This document shows positions 44,480 through 53,755 of a stretch of 64,000 nt of DNA, one piece after another (position 1 is the stretch's first letter; the number at the start of each line of letters is the position of its first letter). A model generated the notes under the pieces. The model searched no databases. It had not been told where the DNA came from and worked only from the letters and a program-made list of their open reading frames with translations. The translations under genes were made by a program, and so were the position numbers. The stretch is from Reyranella soli (GTDB taxonomy: Bacteria; Pseudomonadota; Alphaproteobacteria; Reyranellales; Reyranellaceae): positions 1 through 64,000 of the forward strand of contig NZ_BKAJ01000057.1 of the NCBI RefSeq assembly GCF_007992495.1, read 5' to 3'.

Positions 44480-45973
44480 TCAGGCCTTCTGGGGAATGCT
44501 CGCGACCATGCGCAAGCTCGTGGTCAATTCCTCCATCTGCAGCCAGGGCCGCAGATAGGCGATAGCATTGTACGAACCCGGCTTGCCCGGAATCTCCTTC
44601 ACCTCGACCCGCGCCTCGCGCAACGGGAAGCGGGCCTTCATGTCCTGGCCGGCGTCGACGTTGGAGTTGACGTAGTTTTGGATCCAGCGATTGAGCCAGG
44701 TCTCGACGTTGCTCGCTTCCATGAAGCTGCCGATCTTGTCGCGTCCCATGACCTTGAGGTAATGGGCAAACCGGCTGGTCGCCATGATATAGGGCAGCCG
44801 GGCCGAAATAGCGGCATTGGCGGTCGCTTCGGGCCGATCGTACTTCTTCGGCTTCTGCGTCGTCTGGCCACCGAAGAACACCGCGTAGTCCGTGTTCTTG
44901 TAATGACAGAGCGGCAGGAAGCCCTGGTTGGACAGTTCGAACTCGCGCCGGTCGGTGATGCCGATTTCTGTCGGGCACTTGGCGTCGAGGTCACCGTCGT
45001 CCGACGTAAAGACATGGGTCGGCAGGTTTTCCACCTTGCCGCCACCCTCGGCGCCGCGGATGGCGGTGCAGAAGCCGGTCTTGGCAAAGGCATCGGTGAG
45101 GCGCGCGCCCATGATGTAGGCGGCGTTGGACCAGCAATAGGATTCGTGATCCATCGCTTGCGCCTTGCCGCGGGCATCGATCGGCGCTTCCTCGTAGTCG
45201 AACTCGTCGAGCGGCTTGGTGTTCTTGCCGTAGGGCATGCGGGCGATCACGCGCGGCATGACGAGGTTCACGAACCGCGAATCCTCGCTGTCGCGGAACG
45301 CCCGCCATTTCGCGAACTCGACCGTATCGAAGATCTTGGCGAGATCGCGCGGCTTGGACAGCTCGGTCCACGATTCGAAGCCGAACATGCCGGCACCGGC
45401 CGCGGAGATGAACGGCGCGAACGCGCCGGCCGCGATGTTGGATACCAGCCGCAGAGTCTCGATGTCGTCGGGATGGTTCGTCCACTCATAGTCGCCGATC
45501 AACGCGCCATAGGGCTCGCCACCCGGCGTGCCGAACTCGTTCTCGTAGATCTTCTTGAACAGCTGGCTCTGGTCGAACTCGATCGCCCGGCTGAGGTCGC
45601 GGTTCAGCTCGCGCTTGGGCAGGTTGAGCACGCGCAGCTTGAGTGCGGTGCCGGTCTCGGAGTTCTGCACCAGGTAGTGCAATCCCCGCCAGCTGCCCTC
45701 GAGCTTGAGGAACTTCGGATCATGCATGATCGCGTTGAGCTGCTCCGACATCTTGGCATCGATCGCCTTGACGGCCTTGTCGAACGTCCGCGTGAGATTG
45801 CGATCGAAGGTGACAGTGCCGGCCAGCGCCTGCTCGACGAGCGTCTTGACGAGCTCCTGAGCGCGATCGGGTTCGGTCTGCTTGGTGTTGGTGATGATCT
45901 GGTCAAGCAAGCCGGGCGCCGCCTCGGTCGTTGTGGCGGCGGCGGATTGGGGCGCGCTCTTTGCGTCGGCCAT
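44480..45973 (-). CDS. tssC: T6SS sheath large subunit TssC (VipB/ImpC)
   Basis: A 497-residue protein with the TssC core: FKKIYENEFGTPGGEPYGAL, LPRVIARMPYGKNTKPLDEF-like loop (in the sequence PRVIARMPYGKNTKP), SRFAHYLKVMGRDKIGSFME and LNRWIQNYVNSNVDAG, ending with VEVKEIPGKPGSYNAIAYL. With TssB it forms the contractile sheath. The ATG lies four bases after the tssB stop. Confidence 0.96.
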   Translation of the reverse strand: MADAKSAPQSAAATTTEAAPGLLDQIITNTKQTEPDRAQELVKTLVEQALAGTVTFDRNLTRTFDKAVKAIDAKMSEQLNAIMHDPKFLKLEGSWRGLHYLVQNSETGTALKLRVLNLPKRELNRDLSRAIEFDQSQLFKKIYENEFGTPGGEPYGALIGDYEWTNHPDDIETLRLVSNIAAGAFAPFISAAGAGMFGFESWTELSKPRDLAKIFDTVEFAKWRAFRDSEDSRFVNLVMPRVIARMPYGKNTKPLDEFDYEEAPIDARGKAQAMDHESYCWSNAAYIMGARLTDAFAKTGFCTAIRGAEGGGKVENLPTHVFTSDDGDLDAKCPTEIGITDRREFELSNQGFLPLCHYKNTDYAVFFGGQTTQKPKKYDRPEATANAAISARLPYIMATSRFAHYLKVMGRDKIGSFMEASNVETWLNRWIQNYVNSNVDAGQDMKARFPLREARVEVKEIPGKPGSYNAIAYLRPWLQMEELTTSLRMVASIPQKA

Positions 45974-45977
45974 TTGC

Positions 45978-46487
45978 CTATTCCTCCGACTTCTTGATGC
46001 CGAGTTCGCCCGACAGCGACTTGAGCTCTTCCTCGGAGCGCAAGACCTGCTCGAGCAGGTTCTCGAGTTCCTGCGACCGGTCGGCCTTGCTCATGAGATC
46101 GCGAAGCTTCTCGCGGGTCTCGAGCAGCGCCGCGAGGGCGGGGACCTGCTTGACGACCTGCACAGGATCGAAGTCGTCCATCGAGTTGAACTTGAGGTCG
46201 ACAGCCATCTGCGTGCCGTCGTCGGCCAGCTTGTTGTCGACCTTGAGCTTGAGGCCAGGCGCCATGCTGGCCATCACGTCGTTGAAGTTGTCGCGGTCGA
46301 TTTGCGTGAACTTGCGGTCGGCCAGAGGCTTCAGCGGCGTCGTCGGATCTCCCGAGAAATCGCCCATGATGCCGACGACGAAGGGCAGCTCGCGCTGGAT
46401 CTGCGCGCCTTCGGTCTCGACATCGTAGGTGATGTGCACTCGGGGTTTGCGCACACGATTCAGCTTGTCGTGTATACTTGAGCTCAT
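45978..46487 (-). CDS. tssB: T6SS sheath small subunit TssB (VipA/ImpB)
   Basis: A 169-residue protein with AGGAGGG eight bases before its ATG. Typical sequence: [53 protein letters not shown] and [17 protein letters not shown]. First gene of the long minus-strand block tssB-tssC-impD-tagJ-tssE-tssF-tssG-methyltransferase, divergent from tssA. Confidence 0.96.
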   Translation of the reverse strand: MSSSIHDKLNRVRKPRVHITYDVETEGAQIQRELPFVVGIMGDFSGDPTTPLKPLADRKFTQIDRDNFNDVMASMAPGLKLKVDNKLADDGTQMAVDLKFNSMDDFDPVQVVKQVPALAALLETREKLRDLMSKADRSQELENLLEQVLRSEEELKSLSGELGIKKSEE

Positions 46488-46666
46488 CGCAGAAACCCTC
46501 CTGCTTATCGACTAGACTACTCCGGACAGCTTAGGCAGTCCATGCCAGCATAGGCCGTCCCGGGTGTCGTCGAAGGTGATGAAAAGCACGTTCCCTAAAC
46601 GTTTGGTTCTTCAACATGGCGGTCCGGCTTGTATCATAGCAGACCAGTCCCGCGGGTGACTTCACC
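46488..46666. promoter_or_regulatory. Divergent promoter region tssB / tssA
   Basis: These 179 bases lie between the divergent starts of tssB and tssA and must hold promoters for both directions. On plus, TATCAT at 46632-46637 is a plausible -10 box for tssA, but no good -35 lies 17 bases upstream. No sigma-54 signature was seen. Confidence 0.4.
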
Positions 46667-47776
46667 ATGATTCCGGAACTTGAGACAGCTGACTTTGAGG
46701 CGATCCTGGCGCCCCTGGAGGGTGACCAGCCGACCGGCGTCGACCTTCGACAGGACTTCGCGCCGACCTCCATCTACTTCCGCCTTCGCGACGCCCGGGC
46801 CCAGGCGCGCGATGCCGAGCGGCAGGCCGATACCGAGGGCGGCGAAGAAGGCCTGCCGGTGCTCTGGCGCCCGGTCGCGACGATGGCGATCGGGGCGTTG
46901 AAGGCGAACTCCAAGGATCTGGAAGTTGCGACCTGGCTGACAGAAGCCTTGGTGCGCATGGCCGGCCTCCGGGGACTGATGGCGGGCGCCGCGGTGATCG
47001 GCGGGCTGGTCGAGCGGCATTGGGACGGCCTGTTTCCGGTGCCTGAGGAAGGCGACATGGAGGCCCGTGTGGCCGCCGTAGCGGGACTTTCCGGCCAGGG
47101 CGCTGATGGAACACTGATGCAGCCGCTGCGTAAAGTGGCGCTGTTTCGCCGGCCTGACGGCTCGCCCTTCAGCATCTGGCAGTACCAGGCAGCGGTCGAG
47201 CTCTCCGGCATCACCGATCCGGCGCGGCGCGCCCAGCGCATCGACTCCGGCGTCCTGCCGTTCGAAGAGGTCGAAAAGGAAGCGCGGGCGGCCGGCGGCG
47301 CGTATTGGTCGGCGCAACGCGAGCTGATCACCAAGACTCTCGCATCGTGGAAGGAGATGGAGCGCGCGTTCGACGAAAAGGCCGGCGACGCGAGCCCGGC
47401 CGCCAACCGTGTGCGCGAGTTGCTGGAGTTCGTATCGGAAACGTGCGGGCGATTTGCACCGCCCGACGCGGCAGATGGAGCAGCCGAGATGACAAGCGCG
47501 ACTGCAGGCGCAGGCGATGGCGCCGCTGCTGTTGTGGCGACGCCGGGAAGCATCACGGGGCGCGAACAGGCGCTGCGTCAGCTCACGGAGATTGCCGCCT
47601 GGTTCAAGCGCAACGAGCCGAGCTCGCCGATCGGGTTTACATTGGATGAAGCTGTGCGACGTGCCCGCCTTGGCTGGCCGGACCTCGTCGCCGAACTGGT
47701 TGCCGACGAGACAGCGCGTCATTCGCTGTTGACGAGCGTCGGTATCAAGCCGCCTTCCACCGAACCTCAGCAGTAA
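46667..47776 (+). CDS. tssA: T6SS protein TssA (ImpA family)
   Basis: A 369-residue protein. The conserved ImpA N-terminal region includes LEGDQPTGVDLRQDFAP, KDLEVATWLTEALVRMAGLR and VERHWDGLFPVPEEGD. The shorter C-terminal part has an Ala-rich linker (about 270-310), then EQALRQLTEIAAWFKRNEPS and PIGFTLDEAVRRARLGWPDL. TssA caps tail assembly and coordinates tube and sheath growth. The gene is monocistronic and ends at a hairpin shared with hcp. Confidence 0.93.
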   Translation: MIPELETADFEAILAPLEGDQPTGVDLRQDFAPTSIYFRLRDARAQARDAERQADTEGGEEGLPVLWRPVATMAIGALKANSKDLEVATWLTEALVRMAGLRGLMAGAAVIGGLVERHWDGLFPVPEEGDMEARVAAVAGLSGQGADGTLMQPLRKVALFRRPDGSPFSIWQYQAAVELSGITDPARRAQRIDSGVLPFEEVEKEARAAGGAYWSAQRELITKTLASWKEMERAFDEKAGDASPAANRVRELLEFVSETCGRFAPPDAADGAAEMTSATAGAGDGAAAVVATPGSITGREQALRQLTEIAAWFKRNEPSSPIGFTLDEAVRRARLGWPDLVAELVADETARHSLLTSVGIKPPSTEPQQ

Positions 47777-47802
47777 AGCAGTAGGGGTACCGGAGCCCGA
47801 TC

Positions 47803-47825
47803 GCCGGTGCCGCAAAGGCACCGGC
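47803..47825. terminator. Bidirectional hairpin between tssA and hcp
   Basis: GCCGGTGCC, loop GCAAA, GGCACCGGC gives a perfect nine-pair stem between the convergent ends of tssA and hcp. On plus it is followed by TTGTCTTGGTTTT, a fair T-rich tail; on minus the tail is poorer. A likely intrinsic terminator. Confidence 0.7.
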
Positions 47826-47860
47826 TTGTCTTGGTTTTGCAGACGTGACTGGTTGGAGCC

Positions 47861-48337
47861 TCAGCTCGCCTTCATTGCCAGCAGATCGTAGGAGACCACG
47901 TCGCCCTTCTTGATCTGGCCGGACTTGTCGAGCGGCGTAGGTGTGACCATGACCTTGAGGAAGTTGAGCGACAGACTCTCCATAGGATTGTCGCCGCCTG
48001 AGCTGAGCGAATAGCTGCTGACGCCGCAATCCGACAGTTCGAAGGAAAGAAACGTTTCGGTCTTGTTCTTGGTGGTCGTGTTCATCTTGATCTCGACCTT
48101 GGTGTCGAACGTCCCGGCCACCGAGTCCTGGTAGAGCTTGGCGGACGCCTTGTCGAAATGCTTGGTGACAACGATCTCGCTGACGTTGGGCGCCGAGCTC
48201 TCGCGCGAGTTGCCGCCGGCGCCGCTGCTCACGGCTCGACCAACTCCATACTGGAATGAGTTCAACTCGATCCAGTTTTTATACCCATCGGTGGTAACGT
48301 CACCATCGATGCCGCCGAACTTCATATAGATTGGCAC
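47861..48337 (-). CDS. hcp: T6SS tube protein Hcp (TssD)
   Basis: A 158-residue protein from a GTG at 48337 with GGAGG upstream: VPIYMKFGGIDGDVTTDGY-type start, then NWIELNSFQYGVGRAV, VSEIVVTKHFDKASAKLYQD and SLSLNFLKVMVTP, all characteristic of Hcp. It forms the hexameric rings of the inner tube and can carry small effectors. It lies 50 bases downstream of clpV on the same strand and ends at the shared hairpin, so the two genes probably form one unit, with hcp possibly also having its own promoter. Confidence 0.95.
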   Translation of the reverse strand: MPIYMKFGGIDGDVTTDGYKNWIELNSFQYGVGRAVSSGAGGNSRESSAPNVSEIVVTKHFDKASAKLYQDSVAGTFDTKVEIKMNTTTKNKTETFLSFELSDCGVSSYSLSSGGDNPMESLSLNFLKVMVTPTPLDKSGQIKKGDVVSYDLLAMKAS

Positions 48338-48387
48338 TGTCGACCTCCGTTGGAGAAAGCCATTGGGGATTATCAACACCTTTACGG

Positions 48388-51057
48388 TTAGTTGATGGCA
48401 AAGAAAAATAACCCGTCTGCGTTGAGGCTGGCTTTGACGTTTTGGATCGACTGGCCGTCGGCCAGTCGAGCGAGCACCTCTGCGGACAACTCGGGAAGAA
48501 GCGTACGCGTCAGGATGTTCTCGACGTTGCGCGCGCCTGAACTGCTTTCCGTACAGCGCGCCGCGATCGTGTCGACCAATTCCGGCGTCCAATCGAACGT
48601 CGCGCGATAGCTGTCGCGCACACGATTGCGGATACGTTCGAGTTGCATCGTCACGATCTGGCGGATAATCGCAGTGGGAAGGGGGAAATACGGCACCAGG
48701 GTCACGCGCCCGAGGAAGGCCGGCTTGAAGAACTTCGCCAGTTCCGGCCGCAGCGCGTCGGCAAGTCCGGCGGCGTCCGGCGCGGTTTCAGGATCGGCGA
48801 ACAGCTTGTTGATCAGATCCGTACCAGCGTTGCTGGTCATGATGATGACAGTGTTCTTGAAATCGATGTCGCGCCCTTCGCCGTCCTTCATGTTGCCTTT
48901 GTCGAAGACGGAGTAGAACACGTCCTGAACGCCCGAGTGGGCCTTCTCCATCTCATCGAGAAGCACGACGCTGTAGGGCCGTCGCCGGACCGCTTCGGTC
49001 AGCACGCCGCCTTCGCCATAGCCGACATAGCCCGGTGGGCTGCCCATCAGCAGACTGACTTTGTGCTCCTCCTTGAACTCCGCCATGTTGATGGTGGTGG
49101 CGTTTTGTTCGCCGCCGTAGAGGAGCTGGGCAAGGGTAAGGGCGGTCTCCGTTTTGCCGACACCCGACGTGCCGACGAACAGGAAGACGCCGACCGGCCG
49201 GCGCGGATCGGTCAATCCGGCCCGGCTGGTGCGAATGGCTTGCGCGACAGCTTCCAGCGCATGGTTTTGCCCGACGACGCGCCGTTCCATCGCTTCGCGC
49301 AGATTGAGCACGGTGCGGATCTCGTCGGTCTGCATGCGGCGGGCCGGGATACCGGTCCACGCCTCGACGATGGCGGCGATCGCCTGGCCGTCGACCACGG
49401 GAAAAATCAATGGCTGTTCGCCTTGCAGCGTGCGCAGGCGTGCCGACAGGTCGGTCAGCTCGGCACGCTCCGCCTGGCCATCGCTCTTGGCGGCGCCGTC
49501 GCCGGCATTGCTCGTACTCGCCGTCGCGGCATCGATTTTGGCGCGTACAGCGTCGATCTTGGTCACGAGATCGCGTTCGGCCTCCCAGCGCTCGTTCAGC
49601 TTGGCCAGCTCGTCGGTGATGCGCTGCCGTTCGGCCGTCAGCTCTTCGTGCCGGGCCGCATGATCGGCGCCCGCCGCCGTCTCGCGCTCGATAATCTTGA
49701 GCTCGGTGTCGATCAGGCCGAGGCGGCGCTGGCAGTCGTCGATCGGCGCCGGTATGGCGTTCTGGCTCATCGCCACGCGCGCGCAGGCCGTGTCGATCAG
49801 GCTGACCGCCTTGTCCGGCAACTGCCGCGCCGGGATGTAGCGCGCCGACAGGCGCACGGCGTCGCTCACCGCCTCGTCCAGGATGCGAACCTTGTGATGC
49901 AGCTCGAGCGTCGATACCAGGCCGCGAATCATGGCGACGGCTATCTTCTCGCTGGGCTCCTCGACCTTCACGGGCTGGAAGCGGCGGGTGAGGGCGGCGT
50001 CCTTCTCGAAGTACTTCTTGTATTCGGCCCAGGTGGTCGCCGCGATCGTGCGCAGCTCGCCGCGCGCCAGCGCGGGCTTCAGGAGATTGGCCGCATCGTT
50101 CTGGCCGGCTTGGCCGCCGGCGCCGATCAGCGTATGCGCCTCGTCTATGAAAAGGATGATGGGTTTGGGGCTCGACTTGGTCTCCTCGATCACCGACTTC
50201 AGGCGGTTCTCGAATTCACCCTTCACGCCCGCACCGGCTTGAAGCAGGCCAAGATCGAGCGTGCGCAATGTGACGCTGCGCAGCGCCGGCGGGACGTCGC
50301 CCGACGCTATGCGGAGCGCCAGGCCCTCGACGACGGCGGTCTTGCCGACGCCCGCTTCGCCCGTAAGGATCGGATTGTTCTGACGACGGCGCGTCAGGAT
50401 GTCGACCATCTGACGGATCTCGAAGTCACGGCCGAGGATCGGATCGATCTTGCCGGCCTTGGCCTGGGCCGTGAGGTCGATCGTGAATTGATCGAGAGCC
50501 CCCGAGCCGCCCGGTCGGGCTTCGCCCGAGCCGGTGCCTGCCGCCTCCGAGCCAGCCGCCTGCGTCGTGGCCTGTGCCGTCTCGGCCGTGTTGGCGCAGA
50601 TCGTGAGATAGTCGGCCTTGAGCGTATCGGGCGCGATGGCGGCCAGAAGGCCCGACGATGCGATCGCGCGGCGCGCCAGCATGTCGTCGGCCAGCAGCGC
50701 CCAGATCAGATGGCCCGAGTGCACGCGGCTGGCACCTTGCTCGACCGAGGCCAGCAGCCAGCCCTGCTTTACCATCTCGACGATGTCGGGTGAAAGCGCC
50801 GGCGCCCGCGCGTTGCCGGTCTTCATACGGTCGAGCGACCTCGTGAGGTCGGCCAGCAGACGGGCGGGATCGATCTCCCAGCGCCGCAGGATGGCGGCAA
50901 GATCGGTATCGGTCTTATCGAGCAGTCCGACCAGAAAATGCTCGATTTCGACGTTGTAGTGGGTTCTGAGCGCCGTCGCGCCAGCCGCGGCCTCAAGGGC
51001 GCGACGGCAGACGTCGTTCAGGCGTCCGATCAGTGGCTTCAGCTCTATTGGACGCAC
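48388..51057 (-). CDS. clpV: T6SS AAA+ ATPase ClpV (TssH)
   Basis: An 889-residue Clp/Hsp100 ATPase. The N-terminal repeat domain (LNDVCRRALEAAAGATAL, VEIEHFLVGLLD) comes first; Walker A of the first AAA module is GEAGVGKT at residues 233-240 with ILFIDEAHTLIGAGG after it; a middle coiled coil lies around 450-550; the second Walker A is GTSGVGKT at 629-636; the end is GARNVENILTRTLLPELS. It strips contracted TssBC sheath for reuse. Confidence 0.96.
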   Translation of the reverse strand: MRPIELKPLIGRLNDVCRRALEAAAGATALRTHYNVEIEHFLVGLLDKTDTDLAAILRRWEIDPARLLADLTRSLDRMKTGNARAPALSPDIVEMVKQGWLLASVEQGASRVHSGHLIWALLADDMLARRAIASSGLLAAIAPDTLKADYLTICANTAETAQATTQAAGSEAAGTGSGEARPGGSGALDQFTIDLTAQAKAGKIDPILGRDFEIRQMVDILTRRRQNNPILTGEAGVGKTAVVEGLALRIASGDVPPALRSVTLRTLDLGLLQAGAGVKGEFENRLKSVIEETKSSPKPIILFIDEAHTLIGAGGQAGQNDAANLLKPALARGELRTIAATTWAEYKKYFEKDAALTRRFQPVKVEEPSEKIAVAMIRGLVSTLELHHKVRILDEAVSDAVRLSARYIPARQLPDKAVSLIDTACARVAMSQNAIPAPIDDCQRRLGLIDTELKIIERETAAGADHAARHEELTAERQRITDELAKLNERWEAERDLVTKIDAVRAKIDAATASTSNAGDGAAKSDGQAERAELTDLSARLRTLQGEQPLIFPVVDGQAIAAIVEAWTGIPARRMQTDEIRTVLNLREAMERRVVGQNHALEAVAQAIRTSRAGLTDPRRPVGVFLFVGTSGVGKTETALTLAQLLYGGEQNATTINMAEFKEEHKVSLLMGSPPGYVGYGEGGVLTEAVRRRPYSVVLLDEMEKAHSGVQDVFYSVFDKGNMKDGEGRDIDFKNTVIIMTSNAGTDLINKLFADPETAPDAAGLADALRPELAKFFKPAFLGRVTLVPYFPLPTAIIRQIVTMQLERIRNRVRDSYRATFDWTPELVDTIAARCTESSSGARNVENILTRTLLPELSAEVLARLADGQSIQNVKASLNADGLFFFAIN

Positions 51058-51335
51058 TTGTATTCATCCCCCCGGGACGTCATCCGTTGAACGGCGGCGC
51101 ACTGAACTCTCGCAACTATCATGCAACATCCGCCCGTTCGACAAGAGGATTCAGGGCTTTTGAGAGCGCCGGCAGGATTGACGTAGCGGCGCTGTCATAA
51201 CCGAGAGTTGGCGGCGTGTACGTGAGATTCGCCACACGCGAGTGCGATCGCCACCTCTATCTTGGCGCTTTGCGAAACCGCGACATGCGCTAGAATTGCT
51301 TTTTGCAAACCTCGATGCTCGAGGGCAGACAAGTT

Positions 51336-53678
51336 ATGGCGGCCGAGACCAAGGCAGACGCCAAGCCGAACGAAATGCGAGGCACGTTACCAGCCGGGAC
51401 GCGGCTGCGTAACTATGAGCTGCTTTCAGTCCTGGGCCACGGCGGCTTCGGCATCACCTACTACGCCAAGGATACGACGCTCGGCCGCGAAGTCGCAGTG
51501 AAGGAGTATCTGCCGACGACGCTGGCGCTGCGCGAGAACGGCTCGACGGTCGTGCCGCGATCGACTCAGCTTGCCGAAGACTTCATCTGGGGGCGCGAAC
51601 GTTTCCTTGAAGAGGCCCGCATCCTCGCCACGCTCGAGGGCGCGCCCGCAGTCGTCCGCGTGTACGACTTCCTCGAAGCCAACGGCACGGCCTACATGAT
51701 CATGGGCCTGGCGCGCGGAGACACTCTCGAGCAACGCCTGAAGCGCGATGGCAAGCTGCCGCCGGCGATCACCCAGCGCATGCTCGACCGACTGCTCGAT
51801 GGACTCGAGGCCGTCCACAAGACCGGCTTCCTGCATCGCGACGTCAAGCCGGCCAACGTCATCCTCGATGCCAACAACAATCCGACGCTGATCGATTTCG
51901 GCGCGTCGCGGTCATCGATGGCCGATCGCACGGCGGCGATGACGGCGATCTTCACGCCGCGCTATGCCGCGGCCGAGCAGCTGACGTCGGACAAGCAAGG
52001 GCCGTGGACCGATATCTACAGCCTGTCGGCAACGCTCTATCATGCGATCACGGGCAAGGCGCCGCCGAGCTCCCTGGAGCGCGCGCTCAACGATGCCTAC
52101 CAGCCGCTGGCCAAGCTTTCTCTCGAAGGCTACCCGCCTGCCGTTCTCAAGGGGATCGATATTGGCCTCACGGTGCGGGCCAAGGATCGCCCGCAGTCGA
52201 TCGCCGAATGGCGCGACATTCTTTCGGGGACAGTGGTCGAGCAGGCAAGTGACGAGACCGTATTCGAGCGGCCGAAGCCTCGTCCGAAGCCCAAACCCGT
52301 GCCTGCCCCTGCGCCCGCACCTGCCCCTGCGCCCGCTCCTGCACCCGTCTTGCCGCCGACGAACAGGCAGCGGCCGGCGGTGACGGGCGCTGCCGCTTCT
52401 GCGGCGGCGTCCACGGCGGCTAGGCTCAAGTCGGCATCCGCTCGGTCGTTCGCGTCGGCCAGTGCGGCGTTCGCCGGAATGAATCGCATCGCGCTCTATG
52501 GCGGGGCGGTGGCGGCGATCCTGGTCGGTGTGGCTGGCGGATACGTGATCTTCCCACCGAGGCCGGCGCCTCCAGTGTCTGCGGAGGAGCAGAAGGCTGC
52601 CGAGGTGGCCGCCAGGCAGAAGGCCGAGGAGGAAGCCAGGCTCCAGGCCGAAGCCGCAGCCAAGCAACAGGCAGAGGCCGAAGCGAGGCAGAAGGCTGAA
52701 GCCGAGGCCGCAGCCAGGCAAAAGGCGGAAGCCGAGGCGGCACGGCAGCGGGCGGAGGCCGAGGCAAGGCAGAAAGCGGCGGACGCTGAGGCGGCCAGGC
52801 AGCAGGCGGAAGCGGAAGCCAGGCAGAAGGCGGATGCGGACGCCAGGGCGAAGGCGGACGCCGAGGCCAAGCAGCGAGCGGAGGCCGAGGCAAAAGCGAA
52901 GGCGGATGCCGAAGCCAGGCAAAGAGCCGAGGCTGACGCCAGGCGACGAGCCGATGCCGACGCCAAAGCGAAGGCGGAGGCCGAAGCCAAGACCAAGGCA
53001 GAGGCAGAGGCCCAGGCAAAGGCGGACGCCGAGACCAGGCGAAAGGCCGAAGCCGAAGCCAAGGCGAAAGCCGACGCAGAAGCCAAGGCAAAGGCTGACG
53101 CGGAGGCCAAGGCAAAGGCGGAATCGGACGCCAAGGCCAGGGCGGAAGCCGAGGCCAAGCGAAAGGCCGATGCAGACGCCAAGGCGAAGGCCGACGCTGA
53201 GGCCAAGCAGAAGGCCGACGCCGAAGCGGCGGCCCAGAAGGCTGCAGAGGCTGCCGAGATTGCGCTCAAGCTCTCGCAGCTCGATCGCCAGCGGATCCAG
53301 GTTGCGTTGACGTCTCTAGGCTTCGACACGAACGGCTTCGATGGTGTCTTTGGGCCGCGCTCTCGCGAAATGATCTCGGGGTGGCAGAAAGCCCGCAATC
53401 AGCCGACGACCGGCTTCCTGACCGCCGCTCAGCAACAGGCGCTGTTCAGCGAGGCGGCGCCGGCGCTCGCAAAATACGATGACGATCTCAAGAAGGCCGA
53501 GGCGGCCGCGAAGGCTCGCGCTGCAACGATGCCGTCACCGTCACCCTCACCGTATCCTGCGCCGCCGCAGCCGCGCGCCAGCAGCTCCGGCGGTATCTCG
53601 TGCCAGGACTCGTCCGGCCGACGCATGGACTTTCCCGGCGCCGTCTCTTGCCCCTGGGGGCTGACGCCCACGCGCTGA
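51336..53678 (+). CDS. Ser/Thr kinase with periplasmic coiled coil and peptidoglycan-binding domain
   Basis: A 780-residue membrane protein; ATG 51336 is chosen (ATG 51315 and TTG 51303 are in frame). Residues about 25-295 are a eukaryotic-type kinase: LGHGGFGITYYA loop, AVKEYL lysine, FLHRDVKPANVILD and IDFGASRS. A Pro/Ala linker, one transmembrane helix at about 386-407 (ALYGGAVAAILVGVAGGYVI), and about 225 residues of Ala/Glu/Lys/Arg coiled coil follow, then a peptidoglycan-binding domain (IQVALTSLGFDTNGFDGVFG). It fills the place of PpkA/ImpN and should phosphorylate Fha, but instead of a von Willebrand domain it has a wall-binding arm. It is divergent from clpV. Confidence 0.9.
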   Translation: MAAETKADAKPNEMRGTLPAGTRLRNYELLSVLGHGGFGITYYAKDTTLGREVAVKEYLPTTLALRENGSTVVPRSTQLAEDFIWGRERFLEEARILATLEGAPAVVRVYDFLEANGTAYMIMGLARGDTLEQRLKRDGKLPPAITQRMLDRLLDGLEAVHKTGFLHRDVKPANVILDANNNPTLIDFGASRSSMADRTAAMTAIFTPRYAAAEQLTSDKQGPWTDIYSLSATLYHAITGKAPPSSLERALNDAYQPLAKLSLEGYPPAVLKGIDIGLTVRAKDRPQSIAEWRDILSGTVVEQASDETVFERPKPRPKPKPVPAPAPAPAPAPAPAPVLPPTNRQRPAVTGAAASAAASTAARLKSASARSFASASAAFAGMNRIALYGGAVAAILVGVAGGYVIFPPRPAPPVSAEEQKAAEVAARQKAEEEARLQAEAAAKQQAEAEARQKAEAEAAARQKAEAEAARQRAEAEARQKAADAEAARQQAEAEARQKADADARAKADAEAKQRAEAEAKAKADAEARQRAEADARRRADADAKAKAEAEAKTKAEAEAQAKADAETRRKAEAEAKAKADAEAKAKADAEAKAKAESDAKARAEAEAKRKADADAKAKADAEAKQKADAEAAAQKAAEAAEIALKLSQLDRQRIQVALTSLGFDTNGFDGVFGPRSREMISGWQKARNQPTTGFLTAAQQQALFSEAAPALAKYDDDLKKAEAAAKARAATMPSPSPSPYPAPPQPRASSSGGISCQDSSGRRMDFPGAVSCPWGLTPTR
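52590..53260. repeat. Repetitive tract encoding an Ala/Lys/Glu coiled coil
   Basis: Short imperfect units around GCGGAAGCCGAGGCCAAG encode AEAxAKADAEAK-type heptads of the kinase's periplasmic arm. The sense frame keeps helix-forming residues throughout with no break, which supports coding. The tract is a likely place for length variation. Confidence 0.75.
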
Positions 53679-53755
53679 TCTCCGTCGAGATTGCTGCAGT
53701 CCAGAATCTATGTGATTGTTTTTGCCGCTGCTGGCGCGGATGGGGAGCTTCTCAC

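Noticed and set aside
43571-45997. A plus-strand frame of about 800 codons opposite the two tssC-type genes
   Set aside because: Both tssC genes are unmistakable; the antisense frame has only biased composition.
48643-50793. A plus-strand frame of about 715 codons opposite clpV
   Set aside because: ClpV has both AAA modules intact on minus; the antisense product lacks any motif.
52496-53398. An alanine-rich antisense frame opposite the kinase coiled coil
   Set aside because: It mirrors the repetitive GCC/GAG codons of the kinase arm; the sense frame connects a kinase, a membrane helix and a peptidoglycan-binding domain.
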